In this document: one piece after another, positions 23,646-36,777 of the stretch | Position numbering within the stretch: the stretch's first letter is position 1 | Layout: each line of letters opens with the position of its first letter | Origin: Emydura subglobosa | Lineage: Eukaryota; Chordata; Testudines; Chelidae | Length of the DNA stretch: 64,000 bases | Reading direction: 5' to 3' | Assembly: GCA_007922225.1 (NCBI GenBank) | Contig: ML679956.1 | Coordinates: 19,966,689 to 20,030,688 of the forward strand | Made by a program: the position numbers and the translations under genes | The notes under the pieces: model-generated | Told to the model about the DNA's origin: nothing | What the model saw: the letters and a program-made list of their open reading frames with translations, nothing else | The model's database searches: none

Positions 23646-26640
23646 CCCTTTTATCTTTTTGAAAACATTCCATCTATAACATGAACCCTTAATAAGACTT
23701 ATCACTTCCTGCCACCACTTATTTGCTTATATGATGATAACATCTCTAACAAATTGTGATCAATAGACATGATTAAAGAAGCTTCTGCATTAGGGATATT
23801 ATTCATGCTGATTTATCATTTTAAACCCTATCACATATCTAAGGGGGCAAAAGGTGACAGGAATGGTCCCTTAGTGGAATAACATGCAGAGCTAGTGCCT
23901 GAAATGTTGAATTGGTTTTGGGGTTTTTTTATTTTTCAAAAAAAGGCACTGTAATAAACATCACTACTCATGAAAAAATGAAGAAAAATATGATCTTTCA
24001 TTTGAAATATATTTGTGTTCTGATTGTAAACTAGTATCAGTATTAAATTTAAGCCACTTGGTTTCTATACATAAATGCATATTGGTGCGATTCGTAGTTC
24101 TTAAACCTCATATTTGGAAAAACCTAGCTACTTACAAATAAGGTTTGCGGCAAGTGCTGTTATTGAACTGATAAAGTTTGCATGGTTAAGATTTGTAAAG
24201 GCTCTCCAAATCAAAAGGTGAGTCTTTGTTTATCTCTAGAAAATGCTTTTATAAGAGGTTCTCGATAGCCATTTCCAATATAGAATGGACCAGTTGATCA
24301 GATAGCAGCTAAACTAATGAAAAGCATCATGGAAGTGACAGGAAGATTAATTAAGTTCCTCCAGTTGTATTCACGTGTGGCAGTACAGAGTTCCTTTGGG
24401 TACTGCTGCAGTTAAATAGTATTCATGGTGACAAATACTGCAGATTTCTAGAAGTGACACTTTTGAGTCAAGGGTAAAAAACACATTTGGTAGTTTTATC
24501 CAGTGGAAAAAGACCAGAACCAGAGACGAGCTACCATACTAGTTAAAAACACACATGAATACAATTCTCCCCTTTAATTTAACCTCAAGGGATTAGTTAG
24601 GAATTACAAAATCTATATTATTTCTAGCAAAAATGCCATATGTCTTAAACTATTCCAGATGGCTTCAAAGTAAAAACAAACCAAACTTAGTGTATTTGAC
24701 TTCAGGCACAAAATCGTGCACACTTGGAAACACTTCCAATTACTATTGGATCCTTGCAGAATTGTGACTTGGTTGTTCCTCTTTCTGTACTGTTGTCGTT
24801 ATAGCATAAATATGAATAAAATGTCCATTACCCAGAAGGCTCCCTAAATCTAATTTGCTAAAATTTTACTCTGTTTACCTTGAAGAGATCTTTTTTGTTT
24901 TTTAAAGGGAAACAGAGATATTCAGTGTGATTTGTGCTGCTGCTTCCATTTTGTTTTCCTATGCAGCACAGTACATTTCTGTTGCCCAGAGCTGTCTGTG
25001 TGTACAATAGATGAAATTTATTTTGAGAAAAATTGGAACCCTCTCAGGTGTATGAGATCTTTTAACCTTCTATACGAGACATATAAACTGATAATGTTGT
25101 GTCACTGGAGTCTTTTGTTGCACATTATTACATTTCTGCCAACAAAGAGTCCCTGGATATGCTTCTGCACTCCCCCTTCCTCCTCCCTTTCCTCTCCCCC
25201 CCTCCAAAAAAAAAAAAAAAAAAAAAACCTGTGGTAAACCTCTCAGATTGAAATTCCTTAAAGCCAACTAGTAAGAATCTTGGTATAAATTTATTATTGG
25301 TTCCTTCCTGGGATAATTCAAAACCAGAAGAGAGGTTTCCAGGAATCAGCAGGCACATTAATTTTATTAAATATTAATCAATGTTTGCAGTAGACATGTC
25401 TGCAAGTGGTTTTAGTTCCCAACATGGGAGCAGTGTGTAAACTAGCACTAAAAACTGTGTGAAAAGAGTGGCATCAAAGATAGAAAACAGGATGATAGAA
25501 CATATACCTTACTTAGGCCTGTGTTGTGGCTTTGGCCCTGAGCATAGGGTGCCCAGATATGGAGCACTCCACGAGAAATACAGGGCACAAATTATGTCTT
25601 TGGGAAGTACAATTACCAACCTACTTCTCCCTTCTTCCAGGCAGGTAGTAAGATGCTGCTGACCAATACCTGCAGGAAATTATAACACCTCTGTGCCAGC
25701 TTAGCTCTGCTGGTCTATGTATCAGAAAGAGGGAACCAAAGGTTCACCCCATCTGTCCACTGGCTCTGCTTAATCCTGGATGCCCAGATCCCTGGTCCCA
25801 GTAGCACACCCAGGGACATAAGGAAAGTTCTTATACTCCTTTATGGCCCAGCATGGCTCTGTGCCGTACAGACCTAAATGCTTGTCCTAAAGCACTGAGG
25901 GTTAAAATTACTGGGCCAAATTCTATTTTCCTTTACACCCATGCAATTCCATTCTGGGGTCAGAATTTGACCTGTGTTTGTTAGAGTTCTGTTGCTTTTT
26001 GTAATTTTTGGGGAATTGCACAGGTGTAGTGAAAGCAGAATTTGTCCTGAAGTATGTGAATTTGGGCTATGAAAGCCTGCCAGAAGACCAGCCTCTTCCG
26101 CTGCATCTGCTCCATCATGGAAATGCAGAGGAAGTTGCTTAAATAAAATCCCTAGGTTCTCTTATGGCTATTGTTGATTATAGATTTTCTTTGTTTACAC
26201 AACAAACATATAGTAACTGGAGTGACAGTTTGAACCCATGAAAACATAAAAGTGAAAATAGACATCTGAACTGTATCAGTACTAAAGATGAGTTTTAAAA
26301 GGGACCACATCCTCTGGTGTTGTAAATCAGCTAGGCTGCATTCACTTAAACAGAGCCATAGTGCTTTATGCCAGCTGAAGATCTGGCCTGAGATTCATGA
26401 CAATTTATCATGACACAGGCAGCATTGCATGATAAGCAGCTCTTCACAATGAGGAGGAGATGGCCAGCAACTAAGATGCAAATACTACTTCAGTGATCTG
26501 CCCTTTTAAATATTTGGCCACTCTGTACTCACTTGGTGCAGAGCTTCACTTTTGTTTTGTTGCCAGAACAATAAAGTGATCTCCACAAATAGCTGTGTTG
26601 CTGTCAACTTTCCCTAAGAACTGGGTGTATTGGTTGAGCC
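23646..26640. other. Non-coding stretch, no gene seen
   Basis: It holds an A22 run at 25,206-25,227 preceded by a C-rich tract (25,168-25,205) and an old palindromic-repeat-like patch at about 25,917-26,050 (GGGCCAAATTCTATTTTCC... GGTCAGAATTTGACC). No coding sequence is recognised. Confidence 0.4.
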
Positions 26641-27635
26641 ATCAATGTAATGGGGCCATGAAAAAGGCTAATGCAATCCTAGGATGCATCAGGCGAGGTA
26701 TTTTCAGTAAAGACAGGGAAGTGTTAGTACCATAATACAAGGCACTGGTGATACCTCATCTGGAATACTCTGTGCAGTTCTGGTCTCCCATGTTTAAGAA
26801 AGATTAATTCAAACTGGAACAGGTGCAGAGAAGGGCTATTAAGATGATCCGAGGAATGGAAAACCTGCCTTATGATAGAAGAATCAAAGGGCTTGGTTTG
26901 TTTAGCCTAACGAAAAGAAAATATGATTTCTCTCTGTAAATGCATCAGAGCGATAAGGAAGAGAGGAGTTATTTAAGTTAAGCGCTAATATGGACACAAG
27001 AACAAATGGCTATAAACTGGCCATCAACAAGTTTAGACTCAAAATTAGAAGGTTAGCCATCAGAGGAGTGAAGATCTTGAACACTCCACTCCAAGGGGAG
27101 TGAGGTGGGTGGGAGAGAGCAAAACACCTAGCTTCAAGACTGAGCTTGAAAAGTTTATGGAGGGGATGACATGATGGGACTGCCTACAATGGGATGTGGC
27201 CTATCGGTGAATGCCGGTAGAAAAATCCCCAACTGCTGGAGATAGGATGCTAAATGGGGAGTTACTGCAGATAATTCTGGCCCAGGTATCTGCCTGGTGG
27301 TCTTGCCCACATGCACAGGGTCAAATTGATCTCCATATTTGAGGTCAGGAAGAAATTTTCCCTCAGGTCAGATTTGCTGACACCCTGGGGTTTTTTCACC
27401 TTCTCTGTAGCATGGGGCATGTGTTACTTGCAGGTTTACACTAGTGTAAGTGGTGAATTCTCTGTTATTTGAAGTCTTTAAACCATGATTTGAGGACTTC
27501 AGTAACTCAGCCAAAGATTAGGGATCTATTTCAGGAAGGGGTGAGGTTCTTTGGCCTACAATGTGCAGGAGGTCAGACTAGAGGATCACAATGGTCTCTT
27601 TGATCTTAAAGTCTATAAGTATCTCCTTTGCTGTT
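26641..27635 (+). mobile_element. CR1 LINE, 3' end copy
   Basis: Broken plus-strand translation shows the last part of the CR1 reverse transcriptase: AMKKANAILGCIRR-like codons at the start, then (V/T)PHLEYSVQFWSP-like, [23 protein letters not shown] and GLGLFSL-like stretches. The 3' UTR follows (GTCAGGAAGAAATTTTCCC, TTCACCTTCTCTGTAGCAT) and ends in CACAATGGTCTCTTTGATCT and TAAAGTCTATAAGTA, the CR1 3' terminus of this subfamily. It is the same subfamily as the copies at 49,108 and 52,796. Confidence 0.92.
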
Positions 27636-28040
27636 GGGTGTAAATATAACAGCTACCTCTGCCTTCTTTGGTGTAGAGGGAATCCTCCTTCAATTGGTAT
27701 ACTCCAGTGTAGTTTTGCTGTGTAAGATGGAGGCTGGATTTGGGACCTCTTGTGACCTACAGCTCTGCAAAAATGTTTGGGGACAGGCAAGGCTTGGCCA
27801 AGAGTAGTTTTAAAGGATTTACCACTGGATTGATCCTCTGGTCTTTTTATTCCCACTAAGGTGAGCTGTGCTAGAGCTGCAGAGTTACCTTGAGTAAGTC
27901 TGCTGATGATCTGTGAGGATTCCTTCCACCTCTTCCACTTCTTATCTGAAATTCTTGGACTGGACATCAGGGACCATGTTTTCTGCTACAGGTGAAGTCT
28001 ATTCCCCTATTCAAAGAGGAAGTGAATGAGCTGGACTAAG
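27636..28040. other. Non-coding stretch, no gene seen
   Basis: A 104-codon minus frame at 27,653-27,967 has no recognisable motif. Nothing else is visible. Confidence 0.4.
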
Positions 28041-28606
28041 AATGACTTTATAGCTTGGTGATTAGGGCACTCACTCTGTGAGGTGGGAGATTGAAGATCA
28101 AATTCCTGGTCTAGTGAATATTTAATTATTTGTGCACAGTGGGACTGCTTCAATATGAAAAATTGGAAGAAATCTTCACCAGAATATCCCATACCTCTCT
28201 GACTAAGGCCCTCGCCTGCAAAATGGGAGATTCAGATTCAAATCCTTGCCCCACAGCAGGCAGAGCAGTAAATTGAAACCTGGGTTGCCCACATGCCATG
28301 TGAGCGCTCTTGCTACAAGGTAAAGGTTATAAGGGAAGCTTCCATTACCATCACCACCTCCTCCTCCTCCCTCTTTGAGAATGTAGCCGTATGTTTCCTT
28401 TTGCATCAAAAAGGGCCTGGAAACAAAATGAAATGGTTCATTTTGAACTAAACAGAATGTTTTGTTTGATCTAAAACATTTTTGTTGACTTTTCCATTTG
28501 CCTAATTTTTTCAGAACTTTTGGGTTTGGTTCAGGTCAAACTGTTTTTTTCCCCCTGATCCTTTTTCAGCACTGCCAGAGGAAAAAACAGTTACTCATCC
28601 AGCCTT
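28041..28606 (-). mobile_element. Composite non-autonomous element with tRNA-like modules (copy B)
   Basis: Three tRNA-like modules are seen: forward at 28,048-28,115 (GGTGATTAGGGCACTCACTC), forward at 28,199-28,255 (CTAAGGCCCTCGCC, then GATTCAAATCCTTG) and inverted at 28,265-28,330. The linker (TGAATATTTAATTATTTGTG) and the right part, with ACTGCCAGAGG after a CTGTTTTTTTCCCCC tract, match copy A. The right end near 28,606 reads CCAGCCTTAG, the inverse of an AGRGCTGG-like end. The left end is missing or too diverged to place. The strand is relative to copies C and D. Confidence 0.6.
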
Positions 28607-29606
28607 AGTCATGACCCATATACACCCATTTTGCAGGGCTTTCTTATCATGACATTCATACCATGTCCCTTACCCTCCTTCAGTCTGCACTCAACTCTGT
28701 TGGCCTTTGTGGAGGTAGCAAGGAACCCAGTCAAGTCTTGTACAGGGATGTGGAGTCCCCTTGCATGCCTGGTATGTAGCCATCCTGTACAACAGAACCA
28801 TAATTATCCTGCTGCATTATGAGCTTTCCTTGACTCCTTTGATGCTAGGATAATTTCACTCTAAGTGATTGGACCTCATGAAAATTGGACTTAGTGTAGA
28901 GTGGAGCTTTTAAGAATAAGAAGTGGAGCTTTAAGTGAATTATATTTGTCATCCTCTTTCCTGTGGAATGAAAGCATTTATCCCATTACATCCCATTATA
29001 ATGAGATAAACACTTCAGTGTACTTTCCTTTATTTTTTTTCTTTATTTTTATTTATCTTAAGTGCGTTACTAGTGAAAGATGCCAGACTGGCAATATTGA
29101 AAACGAATGTCCTTTATTGATCCACAAAACAGATTCGGTACATACAAAGCAGCCTCCCCAGTACCTCTAGTGTGCATCAAATCTAACCTGACTCATGACC
29201 TCTGGGGCAACAAGTATTTCATTATCTATGTCTTCTATCTTTCTTTTTGGAGACTGCCAACAAAGATACCAGTTGTAATGGTGGCTGTGTTCATGTGGGG
29301 ATCTGTCTACTAGGACCCAGCTTGGGACTACCACATTTGTCACCGAGACAACAAACTAGCCATTTGCTGCTAATGACTTACCAACCAGGACAGGATCTAG
29401 AGAGCTAGAGGGGAAAGGTTCTAAACCGCATTATAAATCTTTTCTGCCACCCAGTTTCTCTCTCTTTCACTTCATTATTCATGGGCAGAAATAATAGTTT
29501 TTCAAAAACCATTTGAGCACAATTGTAATTCTATTTATGATTTTGAGGGTGAGGGGGTGTTAACTAAGCTTCATAAACTTGGATGCAAACATCCACTTAA
29601 CCTTTT
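28607..29606. other. Non-coding stretch, no gene seen
   Basis: No recognisable coding or repeat sequence except a T-rich tract around 29,025-29,060. Confidence 0.4.
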
Positions 29607-29700
29607 AGGGGCTCATCCTGCAAAGTGCCTGCCACCCTCATATCCCATTGAGATCAATGGGAATTGAAGGCACTTAGCACCCTTCTGGATTGTGCTCTTA
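29607..29700. repeat. Short palindromic repeat of the 'CAATGGGA' type
   Basis: The left arm, GGGCTCATCCTGCAAAGTGC, faces a right arm whose reverse complement is GAGCACAATCCAGAAGGGTG. The centre is TCCCATTGAGATCAATGGGA, nearly a perfect palindrome. Similar hairpin-like repeats occur at 42,467 and, more weakly, at 16,268, 25,917 and 40,760. This is an old non-coding MITE-like family; I do not know its name. Confidence 0.55.
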
Positions 29701-30866
29701 GTGAGGAAAACGTGCCAATGATATATGTGTTATCTATTATGTAATTGACCATATTATGTCACTGAGTGCATTTGTTATCACAAGAAAAAGTATAATATTT
29801 TAAAAGATTTTTTTTTTTTTTTTGCAAGCCAGGATTAGTTAACCCAGGATATTAGCACACCCCAATGGGAGCTAGTTAAAGAAAAAATCTGTTTGTAGTA
29901 CTCTTAGTACTGATGTCACAGGCACAGCAAGGACATGACAAGGAGGAGTCAGATTACAGTAAGAATGGGCAGTGCAGCATGCAGCCAGAGTAAATGCTAA
30001 ATCAGACCAGGATTGTATCGGGGATAAGACTGCCTGCAAAGCACTCATCCTGAGAAAGCACACTGTTCGCTCACTGTTCCTATGCTGGGAAATTTCCACG
30101 CAATGTAGAATGAAAGAGCTCTGTTTTACATGTCAGCCCCGTGCGGGAGCTAATGCTGAACACACAGCGGTGGGATTCTGACTGCATGATTAATGAGAAA
30201 CATCATGTATTTTGGTAAGTGTTAACTATGATTATGTCATTCTGCTTCTGATCACATCTTATCAATAGGAGCAATTATTTAACATTTTAGATGCAGGAAC
30301 ATTTCATGCTGGCGCACACCTACAACTGACAACTAGAAAACCACATTGGTTGTGCAGCTCTAAAGCAACCCATTGTTTTAGGAAAGGATTCCATTTGAAT
30401 GTGGTATGGCTTAGTTTTAGCTGCTGAAAAATAACATGAACTCACCCTACAGTTTGTCTTAAATGAACTTGTGTTTCGGCTGCTGAGGGGGATGAGGAAT
30501 TGTTGTGAAGCATGGGAAGTTACAGGCAAACTTAATGAAATATATAAGCTACTACTGCATGGTTTATGATTTGAAGTCTCAGCAAGCATTAGCTTTTCAT
30601 TCAGCATTTAGCTCAAAGAATTCTAAGGCTGAAAGGAGAAGCAATGTTTTATTTGCAATGGTATGTTTACCTAGTACTCTGCACTTTGCAGATCACAGCT
30701 ATGGGGCTGGCTGCTGGCATACCATGAAATACATGTTACTTTAAGCCTTTAGAGGTCTCAGAGCTGTTAAATATTTGTGCAGAGTTTAGTTTTGTGGCGT
30801 GATGGAAATCTTCCTTAGGTTTACAGCTGAGCTGGCGGCATACCCAAAAAACATGCTGGAGCTTGG
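29701..30866. other. Non-coding stretch, no gene seen
   Basis: A T-run lies at about 29,808-29,823. No coding or repeat sequence is recognised. Confidence 0.4.
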
Positions 30867-30987
30867 TAGGGTGACCAGATAGCAAGTGTGAAAAATCGGG
30901 ACGTGATGGGGTAATAAACGCCTATATAAGAAAAAAGCCCTGACTATCGGGACCGTCCATATAAAATCAGGACATCTGGTCACCCTA
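30867..30987. mobile_element. 121-bp hAT-like MITE
   Basis: The ends are perfect inverted repeats, TAGGGTGACCAGAT and ATCTGGTCACCCTA. The flanks are GAGCTTGG (30,859-30,866) and GAGCTTGT (30,988-30,995), an 8-bp duplication with one mismatch, which is the size made by hAT transposases. The interior is itself nearly palindromic (AATCGGGACGT... GACCGTCC... ATCAGGACATC). A further copy begins at 63,982. Confidence 0.9.
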
Positions 30988-33900
30988 GAGCTTGTATCTG
31001 TGTTAGTAATGTAGTGCAGCAATACAGTTTTAGGATGTACAATCACAATGTTATGCTGCAACTTAGTGATGGAAAGTAGGGGGAAAAAAAGTGAAGAAAA
31101 TCCAATTCCTTTACGTCTGAAGTCTTATGAAACACTGTTTTTAATGTATTGCTTTACAGCATATATATTAGTGAACAGAACTGGAGCATTTTTGTGACAT
31201 TCAGCAGCTTTCTCTGTTTCATTAAATATTAAATCAAGAGTTCACCTTAAGCTTAAAGAAGTATTTCTTTGATATTATGATTGACTTCTATCATGTGAAT
31301 CCTATACTGTACATATTAGTGTGTTTTTAGTGTAGCCATTATTTCCTCCTTTTCTTTATCGTCCTTAAAAGTATAGAGGGAAGGGCCCCCAACTTATTTA
31401 TTAAAGATGAAGTTCATCAGCTGCCTTGAAAGCAACTGTGATTTTGCTGTAAATTGTCATATTAGAAAAGATGTTTTAAATTACTGGTAGAAACAGTCCC
31501 TTCAAAGATAAATTTCCTCTAATATGGCTTCAAAGGAGAGAATAGATCATTTATGTACATTAGCTTAGCTATTGTTTATACCATAAACATTTTAGTTTTG
31601 AGTGAATTGGATAATTTTGATTGTCTCCTTATGATTAAAAACAACCTGGCATTAGTATTTTATGTATTTATGTATTTAGCTTGTTTTTATATCACTGCAA
31701 GTGCTAGACATTTTCTTTGTAGTAAGCTTTGCAATGATTGCCTGCTTAGTTGTGGTAAGACTCTCTGGTTGACTATAATTGTAAGGGTTAAAAGTATTGG
31801 GTAGAGGTCAGCTGTACTATTTTAAATTAAAATGTATCTGCTGTTTTAATGACATTTTGATATATATGTAACATGGATCAATCACTGTTTACTAATGTTT
31901 TGCCATTCCAAACTTGGTGTACTGCTCAGTGATTCACACTGTCATTTGTTTAATTGTGTAATTCAAATTTTTAATAGGACAAACTGAAATGTGACTTGCT
32001 TCATAGGAAACCTCTCTTCTAACGGTTCAACTAAAGTTTCTATTATGCAAGTTTTCAGTATGCTTTGTTCAGTCTGAAACTTCCATCAACATTAGCATAA
32101 AATTGGCTTCCTATTTTCTTTCTTTTCAGTAACAAAACATGCTCTGGAGGGGGTGACACATTAATCTGCAGCTATCCTAGGCTGTCTCTTACTCCAACTC
32201 TCAGAAACCTAACAGTTCCTAATCTGATCTGCCCTAGTAGAATATTGTACTAGTACTAAGCAGACGTCTACTGAGCAAACCCAAGTGAAGGAAGAGCAGT
32301 GTGTATCACATAGTCACTATGACCTAAAACTGAACCTGGTGCTCTATCCACCATATATATACAAAATACACTTTTTATAGTTTATGCTTAATTTACTGTG
32401 GTAATTTTTTTATTTTGCTTCTGATTTAGAAAAAATCCTTCTCCCTACTGTTTCTTTTTGAATGTCTATTAGTATGATGTTAACCCACTTTCAGAATAAA
32501 ATAAGGAAAAAACACTCCACAGATTGCAGGTATGTGTGCACATGTTTTACTTGCTTCACTAGGCCTTATCAGCTAATTGGTGCTGATGTAAGGTAGCATA
32601 ATGGTAGAGCGTGCCCTACACTGGGTGCCAAGTAAATATTGAAATAATTACCAGGGAAAAACCTAAACCCTTTCCCTCTGGAAATATGATTTTTACACAA
32701 TAAATATCCAGTGATTGAAATAAGCCCATATGAAGCACTGTCTCTGAAGTTCTCTATTATTAAATACCAGGTTACTAAATTCAGAAGAGGTCAATAACAG
32801 TGCACTTTGCTATATATAAACCTGCAACACCCAAGAAAATTATGCGTAGATATTGTGTATATAGATCCACTATATGGCATAAAACTTAGCTTTCAAATGA
32901 TCAAACTAATGGACACTTAATGACTTAAGCTTCACTCTTGCCTTCTATTGGAATTTCAATACAGTGGTTTCAGTAACTTAATTTTCACTCGCTGTGCTGT
33001 GATGTAGAGTTGCTGTTCAGTCATTGTGGGTACTTTCATTCCTTATTCTACTGACTGTGCATTCATCATTTTGAGTTGAATATGAGTTGTGGAATTAATA
33101 TAAAAAACACAACCACAACTCTACCTGGCACTGTATTTGGAATTAGTGGAAAGTAAATGAAGTATTTTGTAACTAAATATTGTACAGTATTAAAAAAACC
33201 AAACAACCTTTGCCAAAGATGATTATGTTAATAATTTAGCAACAGATTCAAGTCTGCTGTGAACCTTCTACACAGATTAGAGAAAAGAGACTGTGGGTGG
33301 TTGTCAGTGTCACAGTGCTGATGTTGCAAAGTGGCAACAGGGGATCTGCTCCAGTTCTGTGCCGTAATTTCTGGTTAAGGCAGACGCATTGTTATGACTG
33401 ACAGATTATTTGCTCCAGTATGCCAACTCTGTTTTGAAAAGGTCCAATTTGGGATTGCTACCACAGTTCAACTCCCTTTCTCCTATCATTTATATCACCC
33501 TAGCTTGGTATTATGGACCAGTGAGTAGAGCCTGCTTATTTTTCAGCACCATTGTGATGGTCATTGTTGCAGCTGGTTGAGTCAAAAGATACATTTGGGG
33601 CAAGTTTGTTGGGTCTAGATGTGATGTGAAGTTCATTCTTTGTAGGCAGGAGATAAAGCCGGAGGGAGGGCATTTTAAGAGGGTTATACACGATTTTGAG
33701 CTAGCAGCACATTACATGATGATTATCAACCAGGGGATACGCTGCAGTGGTATTGCAGTTCTGGGACCGTGAATGCTGTTCCTGAGAATCCAGTAAACCT
33801 GCAAAGGAATGGAAATAAAGGTTCTAAAACATTAACAGAAACATTCATTAAAAATGGAAAAAATGTAACATTTTTCAGTGATGTGTGTCTGGTTGAGTGT

Positions 33901-36761
33901 GCAGATAATATTCTGTAATGCTAAAATAAATTTAAAAAAAAACACCTAGAAAAAAAATCCAAATTCTAAACAACCTGAAATTCCATCACATTTCTGCTTG
34001 CATATATTGTCTGTTTCCAGTTTTATTTTCAAGCGAACATTGTAGTAGTATCTTGTCTGCATTCATGGTACTACTATGAGTATCACTTTTTACTCCTGGA
34101 ACAATTTCTTGAAAGAGAGATTGATATTGGATGAGTCATGAAGGAAAAAAGTCCCCTAAATCTCACAGTCTCTTTAAAGAAAATACATATTGTAAAAAAT
34201 GAAATAAATCTTTCATAGCAGTTTTAGTGAAAACATTTTAACAGTTGCCAATTTGTTTTTAGAAGTCTGTGATGTATGTGCTAGATTACAAATAGCAGAG
34301 TCCTCCTTCACTAGTTCTGTTTATCTCCATGTAAGGAAGGATGAATCAGTGAGCATCTTTAGGACCACATGTCTAAAAATATGAAAAACCATTGATACTT
34401 GGTTATGCACTGTACTGTAGTTTATTAACAGCAATATTCAATAAAAAGTGTAGTTAATTTATAAAGGAGGCTGACTATGACAGAACAATGTAGTTGAGAA
34501 AAGCCAAAATATAGTCTCCTGAAATCTAAAGAAGCCTTATATTTATCCTGAGAACTTTACACTGAGAACTTTATATGTCTTCTGGGAAGTGAAGTTCATA
34601 TCTTGAAACTTGAAGAATCATTAACACACACATACATAAAATAATAAATAATAATTATAATAAATCCTGCTAGATACTTACTTCCCCAGTGCTGTGGCGT
34701 GTTGTATGCATCCATTCAGATGATATCCTGGAAATTGTTTGTTAAAAGTTTCTTTAATTGGTTCCAGTATACTTCTGGAAATGTGCTGTTGGTTTATTTG
34801 AGAGAGAAGTTCCCAAATTCATGAGAAATTGTGGCTCCCAAGGTTACCCTTTTGTGGATGTTATAATTGTTCCAAGAACAAATGCAAAATTTAAATTAAC
34901 GCTTTCTTGCTTCATTAGAGAACATGGTCACTCTTGCTTTGGACTGAACCTCCCTTAACAGCAAATGTTTGTGTGTATTTGCCTTAACTGTGATGAATGG
35001 CATTTTCCTTGTTTTGAGCCCAGTCATGTATTCTGCTCCAGAGAATCTCTCACCGCTGTTACGGAATGCAGGTTCAGACCCATAGCACATAGCTATCCTC
35101 TCTCCTATCTCTATATTGTATTCCTAATTTATTTTCTTTCAAATGATTTTTAATACAAATTCTTTATCATAAAATAGGAATGTAGCATTTGAGTCCAGAA
35201 TTCTGTTTGTCATATGGCTTCCACTTCTATGTATTTGTGTGCAAATAAAAATGTATGTAATTTTTATTATATTTTGTAGCCTGTTTGCAATTATAGAAAT
35301 TCTTGCAATTGCAAAACTGTTATCAAGTTACAAGAATACTTTCAAAGCTTCTGGCTCTGATTACAGCATAACAGTGATAAAAAAGCAGAAACGTATTTGG
35401 ACTTTGATCTTGAGAAAGGGAATGTTTCAGTATGGTATTAGACCATGAAAAGTTCTTAAAATACAGCAAAGGTCATACAGTCTTTATTTTTTAAAAAGGG
35501 GCTATTACATATCATTTACTGCAAAAATTAGTTTTGCAACTGAATTTCACAGTTGATTGCTAGCATTAAGAGAAAATGCAGCATAAGAGGTTGGCTAAAA
35601 ATATCAAAACCTAAAGTGCTTGAGATCGTAGTTGAATCAAATTGCTAGGGTTGAAAATGGAAGAGGCTTTGCTCCGTTGCAGCATTAAGTCATTATATAG
35701 CAGAGCCACAGACTGTAGGTTAGCCTGTATTGAACACAAACACTAGGTTTGTAGAGATTTGATAAGATATTTCTACAAAATCTGCATGGGGCTTCAAAAT
35801 CTAATATATATAAAATATTCCAGCTCCATGGAGCACCTACGACTCTTTACCTCTTTTATTGTCTTCTGAGCTCTCATTTTGGTTTATCAACCCCTCAGTC
35901 CTCCTCACACACACACATACATATATATAGAAAAACTAAAATATGTTTTCTTTTCTCAGATACACAGTAGCAGGTTATCATGATCATAAATGTTGCACGA
36001 CAGGATGCTAACCAAGAGAGTTTAGATTCAAGTTTTTGCCAATGTCAAAGAAAAAGGTAGTTTGAAATTTGGATTATTAAGGATGTTACTGTATCAGGAT
36101 AGCAACATGCAGACATCTGCCCTGTGTCTGCCTTCATGCTTAGAAGCTATGATGAGTGGTAGCTTTTATAATTTTGAAAGAAGTTAAGAATTCTAAAGTA
36201 GATGTTTAGGGCATTTAAATAAAGGTGTTTGTTTATTTTTCACTTTCCAGTTTAATAAGGCCAACAACCATTAAAAAATATATGCACTGTGGTTATAACA
36301 TTCTATTCAATCTACTTATTTTTTAAACAACTCGACTGAATGGCCAAATCAGTGATTTGGAAATTAATGGAAAACAGTCATCATTGTGAGGCCAGATTCT
36401 GATAGGTTTACTCAAGCTGAGTAACACTTTACTCCATATGTAGTCATATTGATATAAAAATCTAGACTCAGAATATAAGCTGTTTTTCAAATACAGCTTG
36501 AAAAGGTCCTTGGTATTTTATATCTTATGGTACCTTGATTTTGGAGGTACAGTTACAAGAGAGACACTTTGCAGTGTCTCCTAACTGTATGTATGTATGT
36601 ATGACCAGTTGATATTTTAGTGGGACATACCAGGATCCAGAGGCTTTGACTTATATTGAGAATTTGTATTTCATATAGTGAATGTATTCTACTTATAATA
36701 AAAGGAAATTGGGAAACACATCACTCTTGTTTCCCTTCATAAAACAATGTAGAACACAGTT

Positions 36762-36777
36762 GGGGGGGGGGGGGGGG
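36762..36777 (+). repeat. G16 homopolymer
   Basis: Sixteen consecutive G residues, isolated in an AT-rich region. Confidence 0.95.

Noticed and set aside
25545..25610. TAGGGTGCCCAGATATGGAG looks like the start of the hAT-like MITE at 30,867
   Set aside because: No matching inverted right end was found downstream and the interior does not match; similarity stops after about 14 bases.
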